Assembly (NCBI GenBank): GCA_905183005.1
Contig: CAJJDO010000025.1
Coordinates: forward strand, 342,667 to 406,666
From: Paramecium pentaurelia
Taxonomy: Eukaryota > Ciliophora > Oligohymenophorea > Peniculida > Parameciidae
Reading direction: 5' to 3'
Length of the DNA stretch: 64,000 nucleotides
Positions 1 to 12,560 of this stretch are shown piece by piece; position 1 is the stretch's first letter, and every line of letters begins with the position of its first letter. The notes under the pieces were generated by a model. It searched no databases. It was not told the origin of the DNA and was given only the letters and a program-made list of their open reading frames with translations. The position numbers and the translations under genes were made by a program.

Positions 1-3000
1 TATTGGTGACATTAAAAACATTTACTATAATACTTTAATTTAATGTAGCATCGTATTTGGATAATATATAAATTAAAGATGAATCAACCATATATAAGTT
101 GTTAATCTAAATATTTTATAAATTTATTTCAATAAAATCCTTTATAAATAAAAATCCTTTATTAGTTAAGAGTTTATTAGATTCTTAATTAAGTAAATTT
201 TATTATTCTTATTAGATAACACAATTCTTTACAATAATATTGTTAAAGTTAATCAAGCAAAATATTTGAAAATTTAGATTATTTACTCCTCTAAAGTTTG
301 TGATTGATATAAATAAGCTTTAAAAATCAAAAAAACAACTTGAAGTATTTAAATTAAATAAACTATCTTCTTGAATGATATTTCCTTATTCTAAGATTAA
401 ATCTTCAATAGTTATTTAACCGTAATAATCATTTCGATATATAATTTTAAATGGACTTTGCCCCTAGAATTCAATTTTTTTAATTTGTATTTTTTTTAAT
501 AAATGATCAAAATTTGTTTCATTGAGATATCCTCTAAGATAAATAAGTGTACTATTGAATAAATTCACATTTTAAAAGGTTAGTTCTGAAAATATGGTAG
601 ATGAAGTGGATTATATAAAAATTCCTTAAGTAAAGTTAGAATTCTAGAAAGTAATTTAATTTATATAAATAAACTTGCTGATTGGCATTATAAGAAATTC
701 TGACTTAATAAATTTGGATTGGCATATTTGTATGTTCATAATTAGAATTTTATTAAAATTGTATTGTTAGGAGAAGGTAAATAAGGAAGAATTTTCAAAA
801 GTGCAATTAATAATTCTTAAATTATGGATCAAAAATTTATCAATATAACTTTGATAGTTATTTATAAATAGAAACCCGCTATTTATAAATTTGCAATTTA
901 ATAAAGTGATATTATAAAATATAAGGTTTGTAATCTTGAAATTTTATTGATATAAATTGTTAATGAAAATGAAAGGCTATTATTAAATGATTAAATCATT
1001 AATTTAAATTTTAGATATAGTTAAATTAGTAATATTAGTTAGTTCAATTAAAGATCTTTAACTTTTAAGTGATACAAGAGATAAATTTTTAATAAACACT
1101 TCAACACCATACTTTGAAGTAATATTCAAAATATTTTTTTCATTAAACAAATTAAGGTTGTCAATAACTACTTTAGATTAATTAAATATTTTAATCATTT
1201 TTTCATGATAAATATCATTTTATCCATCATAATGTAGATTTTAATTTTATAAAGAAAAGATATAATTTCTAAGATTAATAAATGGTTCATCAGTTAAATA
1301 TGAATAATGAGCTTAGTATGTATAAATATTTCTTTAAATAAAATATTACATCTCCAATTATGTAAAGGCTTAAGATGTTTTGACTTACTTTTATTTAAAG
1401 TTCTTTATAATTTAATTAACATATCTTGTTCCATTTTAATTTAAGGGTTAAATCAAACCTAACTTTTAATGTATATAAGTTTGCTAATTGTCAAAATTCT
1501 TAATACAATAATATGTTTAGTTTATTGTATGTTCATTAACAATAAAATAAGGATTTATCTGATTTATCTCTTCTTGTGTTCTTTCTTAACAAATACTACA
1601 AGGATATGGGCACATTTGACATTTTTTATTGAAAAATGATGACGATCGATAATAATTTGATTAAGATTTACATGTCTTACATACAACTCCATTATTATCA
1701 ATAAGCCAATTTAAACAGTATTTATCATTTGCAATTTTACATTCATTATAATCATTAATATAACCCTATTCACATTCATCTACAATATAATATACTATAA
1801 AATAATATCCTGCTACCAAGATTGGAACTTTATCAGGCAAAAAGTTATTGTAGAAACTCATAACATCATACTTCCAAGCATCATAAGAAGAAGTCAGCAT
1901 TTAGCATTTTGTTGAATGTTCTATAATATTAGAACATGGCATGCAAATTCCATTCAAAAAATTGAGATAGTACCCATCTTGACATTTTGTACATTAAACC
2001 ATCTTAAAATTATCAGAAACACATCTAACACAATATTAGAAAAATGTTGAACAACCAATTGTTTCCTAAGCTTCTTCAATTATTCGAGCTTTCAATGATG
2101 AACTAGTACAAATTAATTCATTATCTTATTTGATAAAAGCATTTAAGCATGGATATTATAAATTCTTCTTTATACATTAATTTATAGTAAAATCAAATAT
2201 ATACCCTGAATGACAAAGTGAACATCCTATTATATAATCTTCTTCGAAATTAGATTATAGTTTAGTTAAAGGAGATTTTCTTGCAGATACTTAATTCAAA
2301 TCATATTAATTGTATGAAAAACAATACTTACAGTGTTCTATATTACATACTCTACATATTCCTTACCAATCACTAAAGTAAAGAGATGAATCTTTGCAAT
2401 ATTAACAATTTCTTAAGGCACAGTAACCGCAAAATTCATTACATGTACCTCTGTAAGATCCATAATTTAATTTTACAGGTCTCTTCGAATAACATTTAAA
2501 AGTTTCATAGTCTAAATTTCCAGCTAAACATAATATATATGTATCTTCGTTCATATGTTTTAAAGGATATAATATACAATAGGTAATTCCAGTACCTTAT
2601 TCTTCCAAATATTCTTCCTTTGAACAAAATTGACAATCATCGCAGGCAAATAATTCCTCATCAATCATTAAATAAAAATTCGATTCTGGTGATATAATAT
2701 CAGAAATATATCGATAAGTATTTTATTCATTCCTATCTAATTACTGATATTATTCAAAACACTTGCCACTATAAACCCATGTATTAGGAAATAATAGACA
2801 ATTGATACATTATATAGATCCCTTTTATGATGCAGATGGACTTATTATTAAATAAATAATACCACTATATGCATTGATCCAAATATCGAAAGTACCCAAA
2901 AGCACATTATATTATTGGTTCAATCTCATCATACTTTTTATCTTATGGTAATTAGATTTCAGTTTCTATTAAATTAAATTCAGATTATCCATGACATTAA

Positions 3001-4397
3001 ACTTCATCTAAATCTAAGTACCATAGTTTGCATCTACAAGTATTAGTTTGTGGATTGAATAGTCTATTTTTTGTTTCATCGCATGACCAGCAGTGATTAC
3101 TATTAGGGCCATAACAAGTTTAACAAGAATGATGACAATGGTCAAATGAAGTATTAATGGAAGGACAATTTAGATATTTTAGATTTTATATTTGGCCACT
3201 CAGTAAATGATCGCTATCATTTTATCCTAAAGTAACTGTAAATCTTGAACATGAAAACTAATTTACTTTTTCAAATTAATTGATATGCTATTTATTTAAT
3301 AAGAAGTTTTTCATTATATAATTGATTTACTTATTTTAGTAGCTAACCTAAATAAAATGCCAAGAAGTTAGAAATTCAATTTCAATTTCATATTTATGTA
3401 TCTTCGAAAAATCCTAAATTTAATCTGTTGAAAAAATGAAAGGATAGTTATAGGAATAGAATTAAAGACAATAATACCATTTTGAATTGTCGCTTAAATA
3501 ACTTATCTAAAAACTTGTCAACTCTATTTATTTTTCTGTGTTTAATTGATACTTAACATACATTCTAATTATTTAAATTGTTTAAATTTCTCTCATAACA
3601 TCATCAAGTTGAACCCAAAATTATATTAAATATTGATTTTCTTATTCTTAATCAACTTGTAATTTTAAGAATTATGACTTAAAATTATAAAATTCATTCA
3701 TTATAGCTTCAAAATTTGATTCGCAAGCTTTCAAATTGGTAATATAAAATTCTTTTCTGTCATTCTATTCTAAAAATATTAATTTCATTTTCCCAGGAAA
3801 ACTGCTCAATAGATAATCCTATTTAAAGCTGTTTTCAAAACTCTTAAAATAGCAAAAATATTTTACCTATAAACTTCCCCCAAGGATGAATTTAAACTCT
3901 TGGTCGAAAAAGCTTGAAGAGCTTAAACTTCTTTCTATTTTCTATTCTTTCGACATGAACCCTAATATAATTTTTCTCTAAATTATATCATAATACATGT
4001 ATTGCATATACCATTTACCTTCATAATCATTAAAATCAAATTCAAACTCTTCCTCCATAATCTCACTTTTCAAGTTTAATTTAACAATATGTATAATTTT
4101 CCTCTCTTCAGGATGAAATTTTACATAATGAATGAAAAGTAACGTTTCTGAGAGTCTTTCATATCCTAAATATAATAAATAAGAATTAGTTTAGTTTCTT
4201 TGGACAGCTCCTATATGAGATATATCACACAAAGGACTATATTTAAAAAGTGTACCAATATATTAATCAACTGGATACCATTTACTATTTAGGGATATCT
4301 ATTGTGCATTCTAATCGAGTTGAAAAAGCTATTAGCTAGTTTACAATATTAGTAGTAGTATGGTAAAACCAGTATTAAATTCATTAAATGAATACAT
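1..4397 (-). CDS. Large cysteine-rich surface-type protein, 5' part (C-terminal half outside window)
   Basis: Read on the minus strand with TAA/TAG as Gln, the frame opens at ATG 4395-4397 with a hydrophobic start (about residues 11-19, TILLLILQT) that looks like a signal peptide. It stays open to the window edge after removal of tiny introns; one is at 3843-3866 (24 nt). It is a paralogue of the 31383-39618 gene: both share a DYEG(K/R)W..QY..YDI motif near residue 110, an intron right after an ILGGS/VIGGS motif, and a following FPG motif. The middle (about 3150-1600) is a block of CxxC-type cysteine repeats of growth-factor-receptor type, e.g. CQMCPYPCSICQ near 1600. The part from about 1500 to 1 is rich in short N-x-S/T hydrophobic repeats of beta-helix appearance. 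By analogy the missing part should hold the membrane spans. Not all introns were located, so the exact exon structure is uncertain. The function is unknown; a cell-surface location is inferred. Confidence 0.75.
3843..3866 (-). other. 24-nt intron in the cysteine-rich gene
   Basis: GT...AAG segment whose removal joins the ILGGSLQ frame to SFENSFKQ, in the same place as the first intron (31881-31906) of the paralogue. It shows the miniature intron size typical of Paramecium. Confidence 0.75.
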
Positions 4398-4668
4398 GAT
4401 TTATTAATTAGCAATATGTAAATAAAATATTTTAAATAAAGTAAATACTATTTCTCTGAGTTAGTAAAACCTTAGAACATGAATAGCAAAATTATCAAAA
4501 AGTTTTATAAAACCATGCAATCATATGATTTAGTAGCTTAAGTGCTCCATTAAAAGCTAAATGATTTTTTAATTTTACTATATGTATGCATAAATATTTT
4601 AGAGAAATATTAGAATAATAATTTAATATTAATTCCTTATAAAATTATTCATAAATTTATTTAATATA

Positions 4669-5818
4669 TCAATATTGCCTGCAATTAGGTTTTTAATTTT
4701 GCACTTAAAACATCATCTATTATTATTAAACATTCTAGTATGCAGCTGGTTAAACTTATTATAATTGCATTCCTTAGGCAGAAAACAAAGAATTGACTCC
4801 TCCCTATTGATAATTATTACTGACCATTTGACACATTTGTTTCTGTCCAAATAAACTATATGATGCAAATCTTAAATAATTCCAGTACATTAAGCAGCAA
4901 CATTTGGATTCTTTTAAATTTGTATCAACATATTATCAATTAATTTTTAGGCATCCTCGTTCTTATTTTATTCACAAGCTTTTCTTGCTTCATCAATCAC
5001 TTCTGTTCTTTTGACTCTGAAATACTATGCATAAACATCAAGATCAGCTTCATTTTAATTAATTAATTCATCTTCATTAAAAAATGTTAATGTGAGACTG
5101 GTTTATTTAGTAATAACTGTTCCATTAACTGGATCTTTGATTTTTAATTCTGCTAAAAAATAACAATCGACATATAATTTGTATTCTGTTTTGTTACTCT
5201 CTTTAATGGTGTTAATCTATAGGCATAATTATCAAATGTTATAAATTGTAGACTATCGTTATCTCCAAGAAATTAAAATAAGACGCTTAAAGTTTGCTTA
5301 ACCATTGCTATCTTCTATCCATCCATACTTCCACTTTTATCAATTAAACAAATCTAACATAAATTGAATTATTATATACCAAATCTACTCCAACCCTTTA
5401 ATTTTCAGGATTTTTAGTAATAATTTAATCTTATGCTTTTATACTTACAATTCCAGGTAAGTATTATGCTTTGTTAGGGAATAGTTTGACCTTTTTGTAT
5501 AAAGTATTTATTTCTAATTATAAATTTACATTTAAATCATTTTGCTGTTTATTTTTACTTATCTTTTTTTAGTTGAATCATTTCATCGTCTTGATAATTT
5601 ATGATCTTTTAAACGGATTGAGATATTTATAGATTAGGTTAATAAAATATGTATTTTCCTAATTTTTTTGTTTGATACACTAACTCACCCTATTTGAATT
5701 ATAATTAATTTATGAGGATTCATTTGATATTGGAGAGTTTATTTCACAGGTTATTTTGCAATTTTTATTACTAAAAGTATTCTAACTTTTGTTATTAAAG
5801 CTATTATGAAAGGTTAAT
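4669..5818 (-). pseudogene. Deleted VWA-domain gene copy
   Basis: Minus-strand relic of the VWA family found intact at 16134-17878 and elsewhere. The position of the family start codon (5816-5818) reads ATT instead of ATG. The N-terminal Q-rich part and the first half of the VWA domain, including the MIDAS motif DKSGSM, can be followed from about 5800 to 5165. At about 5155-5165 the sequence jumps from the KRVTKQN region directly to the C-terminal AELKIKDP region, so roughly 250 codons (the rest of the VWA domain and the segment after it) are missing. A further deletion of about 28 bp near 4865 removes part of the conserved Gln/Ala-rich tail. The C-terminus then runs in an altered frame to TGA at 4669-4671. 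The lost start plus two deletions make it very unlikely to be functional. Confidence 0.8.
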
Positions 5819-6289
5819 CTGTAACTAACTTTAAGTTCTTTGTAAGACTTACATCTAAAAGTATATATAAAAGTATTACTTAGCTAGGATGTTATTTAAA
5901 ATCGGTCTTAATCATTTTAGTTTCTTTTTAATATTTAAATGCTCATAAAAAAGTTGCTTATAAATACGATTATTTGATAATCTCTGGTATTCATATTTGA
6001 TAATAATTCTTTTTTTTTAATTTAATTGATACCAAAAGTTTGAATTTTATATCATTAATCCCTTATATTTTTTAAGCAAATATAATATTTTTGAGATTGT
6101 ATTTATCCATAGTATATAATTCATAATTTTTATTCTTTCTAAATAAAATTTAATTCATGTGTTTACCTTTATTTTATAGTATTAAAAATTAATAAATCAT
6201 TATATAAATAATCAGATTTAATCAAAAAATTATGATTAAAGGCAGAAAATAAAATTTAAATTATTTAAATATTTTATTTCTTTATAATC
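5819..6289. other. Intergenic, decayed 5' flank of VWA copies
   Basis: No gene seen. The part from 5819 to about 6130 is recognisably related, in reverse orientation, to the upstream flank of the 16134 VWA gene (about 15720-16130), so the pseudogene was copied with its 5' flank. The remainder is AT-rich sequence just upstream of the next VWA copy. Confidence 0.6.
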
Positions 6290-7240
6290 ATGAATCAAAA
6301 ACAGCAACTATAATCAATGTTTGCCAATTCATCTAATTAACAATAATAACAATAATAAATTTAAAATCAACAACAGCAGTTAAATTTCCAAAATTTTAGT
6401 CAAATACCCATGTAATAATCATCCCCAAATTTCCCAATTTTATCATAACCTACTCATACTAATAATAATATTTTTGGAGGACCTCCTCAATAATAGCCAT
6501 AATAATAGTTTTATGCTTAACCCAATTTATAGCCTAGTTTATTTGGAACAAATAATACAGGAAATTATAATTAACCAATTATTAATTTTCAAGATGATGA
6601 AATGATAGAGCCTAAAAAAGAAGATGCTAAATAAATTGCTAATTATGATTTAAATGAAAAACTTTCATTCGAAGTAAAAACCTTATACAAAATGGGGAAA
6701 TTGATAAACAGTAGAACATAATACTTACCTGGAATTGTAAGTATAAAAGCATAAGATTAAATTATTACTAAAAATCCTGAAAATTAAAGGGTTGGAGTAG
6801 ATTTGGTATATAATAATTCAATTTATGTTAGATTTGTTTAATTGATAAAAGTGGAAGTATGGATGGATAGAAGATAGCAATGGTTAAGCAAACTTTAAGC
6901 GTCTTACTTGATTTTCTAAGTGATTGTGATCGATATTAACTTATCACATTTGAGTCTTCAGCCTAAAGACTAACACCATTAAAACGAGTAACAGATGGAA
7001 ATAAACAATACTTTAAATAAATAATATCATAAATTTATTCAGGCGGTGGAACAACTATTGGTTCAGCTACTGATTTAGCCTTTAAATAATTAAAAGAAAG
7101 AAAATATAGAAATAACGTCACATCTATATTCTTGCTTTCAGATGGCCAAGATGGTAATGCAGTTTAAAGGATATAGGAGCAAATAAAAACAGTTTAGGAA
7201 GTATTTACTTTACATACATTTGGTTTTGGTTAAGATCATG
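6203..7240 (+). repeat. Direct duplicate of 7242-8279, ending at a single N
   Basis: I find no difference between 6203-7240 and 7242-8279 (offset 1039), and a lone N at 7241 separates them. This is the signature of two overlapping contig ends that were joined rather than merged. The duplicate is probably an assembly artefact and not a tandem repeat in the cell. Confidence 0.85.
6290..7240 (+). CDS. VWA-domain protein, partial copy cut by assembly join
   Basis: This is the first 951 bases of the gene that is complete at 7329-9136, with no sequence difference seen: ATG at 6290-6292, Q-rich N-terminus, 26-nt intron at 6806-6831, MIDAS motif DKSGSM and the domain up to FGFGQDH, where the single N at 7241 cuts it off. 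It should not be counted as an independent gene unless a long read shows it is a true tandem copy. Confidence 0.6.
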
Positions 7241-7328
7241 NTATAAATAATCAGATTTAATCAAAAAATTATGATTAAAGGCAGAAAATAAAATTTAAAT
7301 TATTTAAATATTTTATTTCTTTATAATC

Positions 7329-9136
7329 ATGAATCAAAAACAGCAACTATAATCAATGTTTGCCAATTCATCTAATTAACAATAATAACAATAATAAATT
7401 TAAAATCAACAACAGCAGTTAAATTTCCAAAATTTTAGTCAAATACCCATGTAATAATCATCCCCAAATTTCCCAATTTTATCATAACCTACTCATACTA
7501 ATAATAATATTTTTGGAGGACCTCCTCAATAATAGCCATAATAATAGTTTTATGCTTAACCCAATTTATAGCCTAGTTTATTTGGAACAAATAATACAGG
7601 AAATTATAATTAACCAATTATTAATTTTCAAGATGATGAAATGATAGAGCCTAAAAAAGAAGATGCTAAATAAATTGCTAATTATGATTTAAATGAAAAA
7701 CTTTCATTCGAAGTAAAAACCTTATACAAAATGGGGAAATTGATAAACAGTAGAACATAATACTTACCTGGAATTGTAAGTATAAAAGCATAAGATTAAA
7801 TTATTACTAAAAATCCTGAAAATTAAAGGGTTGGAGTAGATTTGGTATATAATAATTCAATTTATGTTAGATTTGTTTAATTGATAAAAGTGGAAGTATG
7901 GATGGATAGAAGATAGCAATGGTTAAGCAAACTTTAAGCGTCTTACTTGATTTTCTAAGTGATTGTGATCGATATTAACTTATCACATTTGAGTCTTCAG
8001 CCTAAAGACTAACACCATTAAAACGAGTAACAGATGGAAATAAACAATACTTTAAATAAATAATATCATAAATTTATTCAGGCGGTGGAACAACTATTGG
8101 TTCAGCTACTGATTTAGCCTTTAAATAATTAAAAGAAAGAAAATATAGAAATAACGTCACATCTATATTCTTGCTTTCAGATGGCCAAGATGGTAATGCA
8201 GTTTAAAGGATATAGGAGCAAATAAAAACAGTTTAGGAAGTATTTACTTTACATACATTTGGTTTTGGTTAAGATCATGATGCTCCTATGATGACTTAAA
8301 TTTGTAATTTAAAGAGTGGAAGTTTCTATTTTGTTTAGGATGTAACATTATTGGATGAATTCTTTGCAGATGCTTTGGGAGGACTTATTTCAGTTGTTGG
8401 TGAATAATTAGAAATAACTATTACTTCTTAAGCACCTCCTCCCTATTAAAATATTTAAATATCTAAAACTTATGGTAATATGTGGCAAAAGAAAGGAAAT
8501 CAATATTATATTACTCAACCTTAATTTGCTTCAGGATCAAGAAAAGATTATGTTTTTGAACTAGCTCTTCCTAAGTTTGAGGCAAAAATTGAGGATTTCC
8601 AAAGAAATGTCAAAGTTATAGATGCAGAATTAAAAATCAAAGATCCAGTTAATGGAACAGTTATTACTAAATAAACCAGTCTCACATTAACATTTTTTAA
8701 TGAAGATGAATTAATTAATTAAAATGAAGCTGATCTTGATGTTTATGCATAGTATTTCAGAGTCAAAGGAACAGAAGTGATTGATGAAGCAAGAAAAGCT
8801 TGTGAATAAAATAAGAACGAGGATGCCTAAAAATTAATTGATAATATGTTGATACAAATTTAAAAGAATCCAAATGTTGCTGCTTAATGTACTGGAATTA
8901 TTTAAGATTTGCAATAGGCAAAATAGGCATCTGCAAGAACATCATATAGTTTATTTGGACAGAAACAAATGTGTCAAATGGTCAGTAATAATTATCAATA
9001 GGGAGGAGTCAATTCTTTGTTTTCTGCCTAAGGAATGCAATTATAATAAGTTTAACCAGCTGCATACTAGAATGTTTAATAATAATAGATGATGTTTTAA
9101 GTGCAATCCTCAAAGGCACCCTAGAAATTTAATTGA
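7329..9136 (+). CDS. VWA-domain protein, 593 aa (copy A)
   Basis: ATG 7329-7331 to TGA 9134-9136 with one 26-nt intron (7845-7870). Exons of 516 and 1266 nt both fit the frame. Residues 1-100 are low-complexity Gln/Asn-rich. A VWA domain spans roughly residues 170-345, with a complete metal-ion-dependent adhesion site: DKSGSM just after the intron, then the GGTTI Thr loop and LLSDG. A conserved C-terminal region follows, with a basic helical stretch (YAQYFRVKGTEVIDEARKA) and a Gln-rich tail ending PQKFN. The layout resembles the widespread VWA proteins with a C-terminal 'Vwaint'-like extension, and no membrane segment is seen. The family role is divalent-cation-dependent protein binding; the partner is unknown. 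The end is shared with copies at 16134, 24029 and 29397, while the N-terminal third is distinct. It is the best-supported intact member of the cluster. Confidence 0.85.
7845..7870 (+). other. 26-nt intron in VWA copy A
   Basis: GTATAT...GTTAG between codons for VGVDL and ICLID. The same position carries a 26-nt intron in every other VWA copy (16587-16612; 25295-25320; 27133-27158; 30660-30685), so intron position and length are conserved across the family. Confidence 0.85.
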
Positions 9137-10487
9137 TTTCATTACATTAATAAATTTATCAGATGAATATTTTTTGTCTATGAGGATTTTTATTTTTTTA
9201 TTAAATTCTAATTCCTTTGATATTTCATAATTTAAACAGGAATATAATAAATTTTTTTATATATATTGCCCGTAAAAGAAATGAGTTAAATACTTGTATT
9301 TCTAAATTTTTGATTAAAAAATTTGTATTTAAAATATATAATTTTATCGAAAATCCTTATATAATTAATGAATGAAACCTAAAAATTGAAAATAACTTAT
9401 TGATTTAGAGAACAATTTTATACATAAAGTAATTGTTCCTTTTTTTCTTATCAGAGGTTTAGTTATATTGAGGATTGTTCTTATGAAAATTACTGATTGC
9501 GATTAAACCATTTAAATTCTCAAAATTATTTATAATAATGATTTCATATTTTTAAACTGCTCCTATTTAAAAAAAGTCAATTAAATTTTTTTTTGAATAA
9601 CAAAATTCTTTTTGTAGGCTATGAAATGGTTCAATGAATTTGATATTTAAATTTTACAAGAATAACTATTTTACTACAATCAAATGAAAAAAAAATTAAA
9701 AAAAGATAAATAAATAGAGTGCTCTTAGTAGAAGTTAATTTGATTTTAATAAATCTAACACTACTTCAAACTTGCTCATATTACAGATCAATTAGCCATT
9801 CTCTTAAAAAACTCAAACAAGAGTTTGATTTAATATAAATAGGGATTTTGGTAATTTGAAATCAACAAATTAATTAATAAATAAAATTATTAGGTGAAAA
9901 TATTGGGGCTTAATTAGGGTTTAATCTTTTCCAAAGATGTCAGAATTTTAAATAATAAATGACAAACTTTTTGGTTAGATAGTCATAATTTAAAATCTCA
10001 TATAATAATGGTTAAGGCTTTTTAAATGAACCTACTTCCCTATCATATTCGTTTATCTTTTTATTCCTTCAATATCTTTCTTTGCTTTCTTCTTTTACAC
10101 CTCTTCAATAGAACTTATGATTATTTTAAGTTTTGTTTGATAGATAAATTGATTAATTTAAATCCTTCAATTTTCTTTGATATTTGATTAAAGTATTTAC
10201 TTTATATCCTTTAATAAAAAATTCCTAAGCACATTGAATTTCGGTTATTTAAAATATTAATGGTTTAAGCGAACAAAAAATAGTGCATTCATTAACCAAA
10301 CTAAATTTTCCAGCTTTTGACCAAAGCCAATATCCTATCCAACCAAATAAAAATATACTCTATATAAATCAATTTTTGGTTGCTTCTTAAATTAATAGAA
10401 ATTATTATATCCTGCAAGTAAATAATTAGTTTATTACTACTGCCAGCAAATATTCGCTCTTTACAAATGATGTCTAGAATAGAGATA
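8580..10487. repeat. Inverted repeat with 28046-29953 (left arm)
   Basis: The arm pairs with 28046-29953 in reverse complement (coordinates sum to 38533). It covers the last third of VWA copy A and about 1.35 kb of its 3' flank. The right arm ends exactly at the N at 28045, so the repeat may continue beyond it. Confidence 0.8.
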
Positions 10488-12116
10488 GTCAACTTCATAA
10501 CAGTAAAATAATTTCAACCAGACCACCAACAAATTAGCTTCTTCCAATTATATTTCCTAGAATCCACTTATTATAAAATAATAAATAAATAGAACTAAAA
10601 ATCAATTTCTTAAAATTGATTTTTTTTGCTAAATACATATAACTTGATATGTATTTATTTAAAATAAAAAAACTAAAGCATTAATTCATTGGTAATGAAT
10701 GTAATATTCAATAAATTAAAGTTTGTAATTAACATTTGTTCGAAATAATAAATTGGCAATTTAAAGATCAAATATAACTTGCCTAATTATTCTAACTTCA
10801 CTATAGATGCAACCCTAATTCTTATGTAATTGAATAATTGAATTAAATAGAAATAACAGCAATAAACAATTTACAATGTCCCCTTACTCATATTTTAAAT
10901 TTAAAGAGTTAATAATTTTATTTAATCAAGCAGCATCCATGCCTGTAAAAAATATTAAAAGAAGGAGAATGATTGGTAAGATTTGGATTATTAAAAACTA
11001 TGTCATATACTTAGAAAACAATCTGAGTTAGGATGCAGAATTTGTAGTGCAAAAACATATTATAATTAATTTTGTTTTTGATTGAATATTTTAGTTGATA
11101 GTATAGATATTAAATTATGTTTTAACAAAAGTCTTTACTATTGTTAATCACAATAGTCTTTTTTTTAATTTGATTGAGCCATAGAACTTTCTTTCATTTT
11201 ATTAATTTTTGAATGAATCAATTTATATTGACTTTCGATACCTCCATTAAAAATTGATTTATTATTAAACCTATCCCTATTATCACAATAGTAATTATAA
11301 AAAATAATAAAAATATGATAAATGTTCAATCAAACCAAAAATTAATTATAATATGTTTTTGGACTGAACCTATCAGAAAGACTGGGCTATTAGAAATTAA
11401 ATATATTATAGTTAGATATAGATTAAAATAAGAAGTTAATTTTAATAATCATCCATTTAACTCAAAATTACAAAGATTGGTTAAGTTGATATATAAATCA
11501 ATCAAATCTTATCTATTTGTAGATTTATAAACCATGCTTTAATTTTCTCAAAAGATTTGAATTAGGGTAAGATGTTCTCCTTCTTTAAACATTCCAAAAA
11601 TAATAAAGATTTTTGACTTGGCTTTAAGCAAACAAATCGAATAATCTAAGGTTATTTGTCCTAAAATAGAGAACCTATCATTCTACTTAAATTTAACATT
11701 TATTATCCTTTTTTAATAAAAGCTATAAGCTTAGTTAATAATTTTTCTCAATAGACTTGCTGTCAAATATGTTGGAAAGGGTAAGAAAAAACGATTATTC
11801 AAACTTTAAATCACTTCTATATTACTGGGGCCAATCGATAGAATGATTTTGTTTGCTTTCAAGTTTATTGCATTTAAGAGTAAATGATCAGAGATTTCAT
11901 TCCATTCCTTCAACATCTAATGTCTTACTTTTCAGCAAAATAAAATATGATCTGTATGCGATCTGTAGCTTTTTGAGTTTGCGAACTTCGAAAAATTATT
12001 GTATCAGGTGTTAGATCTAAATAATAAGTTATAGTTTAATTAATGGCTTTTATAAGTTCTTGATCCACATCTTTTACAGTAGATTGTTCCTAAATTTTGT
12101 TCTTATTAAGCCTCTT
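9137..12116. other. Non-coding or decayed sequence between VWA copies
   Basis: No intact gene seen on either strand using the ciliate code. The segment 9137-10487 is the left arm of an inverted repeat. The minus strand of about 11600-12116 gives broken stretches with some retrotransposon flavour, for example a conserved-looking run near 11950-12030 (TPDTIIFRSSQTQKATDR) and a motif like NLYYFWNVQ near 11610-11630 that resembles the start of LINE endonuclease domains, but TGA codons interrupt every frame. The most economical reading is decayed transposon and intergenic DNA. Confidence 0.4.
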
Positions 12117-12560
12117 CTTCAATATTTGATCTGTTTTTCTAATTCTACGCCATTCTTAAGATTTGTAGCTCATACCTGAGTTAGTTCATCTCTTCATGCT
12201 TCTTAGGTGTTTCAACTTTCCAATTATGCTGATTTTTCATTCTATCTTTTTTATTTGTTATTATCTTTTTGACATTTGTTAGGTGCTCTGTAAACTTTTA
12301 TTTTCTCCTTTCTTTTTCGGATAGTATACATATTTCACATCTAAAATATGCCTATAAGTTTAACATTTTCTTTTTTCCACTAAAACTGCTTTCTTTTATT
12401 TCGGAAATTAAAGTTAATATAACTTTATATTTACTAGGATCCAGATGGCATGCCGAAAGAGGTAGGAGTACTACAATAGTAATTCCTGGATGCTCAGTGA
12501 TCAACTTAGTAGGAAATCTTGGGGGTTTAGTCAACTGTGTCAAGGATATTTGACTATGGA
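11580..12560 (-). mobile_element. Possible decayed LINE 5' region
   Basis: On the minus strand, short conserved-looking peptides follow each other in shifting frames: a basic run near 12290-12320, a CxxC-containing run (IYCKRCGSRTYKSHQ) near 12060-12090, then a run like TPDTIIFRSSQTQKATDR near 11960-12020, and an endonuclease-start-like NLYYFWNVQ near 11620. In non-LTR retrotransposons an RNA-binding ORF precedes the endonuclease. This identification rests on pattern only and no catalytic motif is complete, so it is tentative. Confidence 0.25.

Noticed and set aside
8874..9092. 72-codon standard-code frame (also at 17616, 21522, 24073, 29441)
   Set aside because: It is an out-of-frame shadow of the C-terminal Gln-rich part of the VWA genes. 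The correct frame uses TAA/TAG as Gln and ends at TGA 9134-9136.
10301..10498. 65-codon minus-strand frame (mirror at 28046-28240)
   Set aside because: No motif, and the frame starts at a chance ATG in AT-rich inverted-repeat flank. Not a supported gene.
12269..12553. 94-codon plus-strand frame and overlapping 63-codon minus-strand frame, repeated at 13476-13760
   Set aside because: They overlap on opposite strands, are duplicated only through the contig overlap and show no recognisable motif. No support for a gene.
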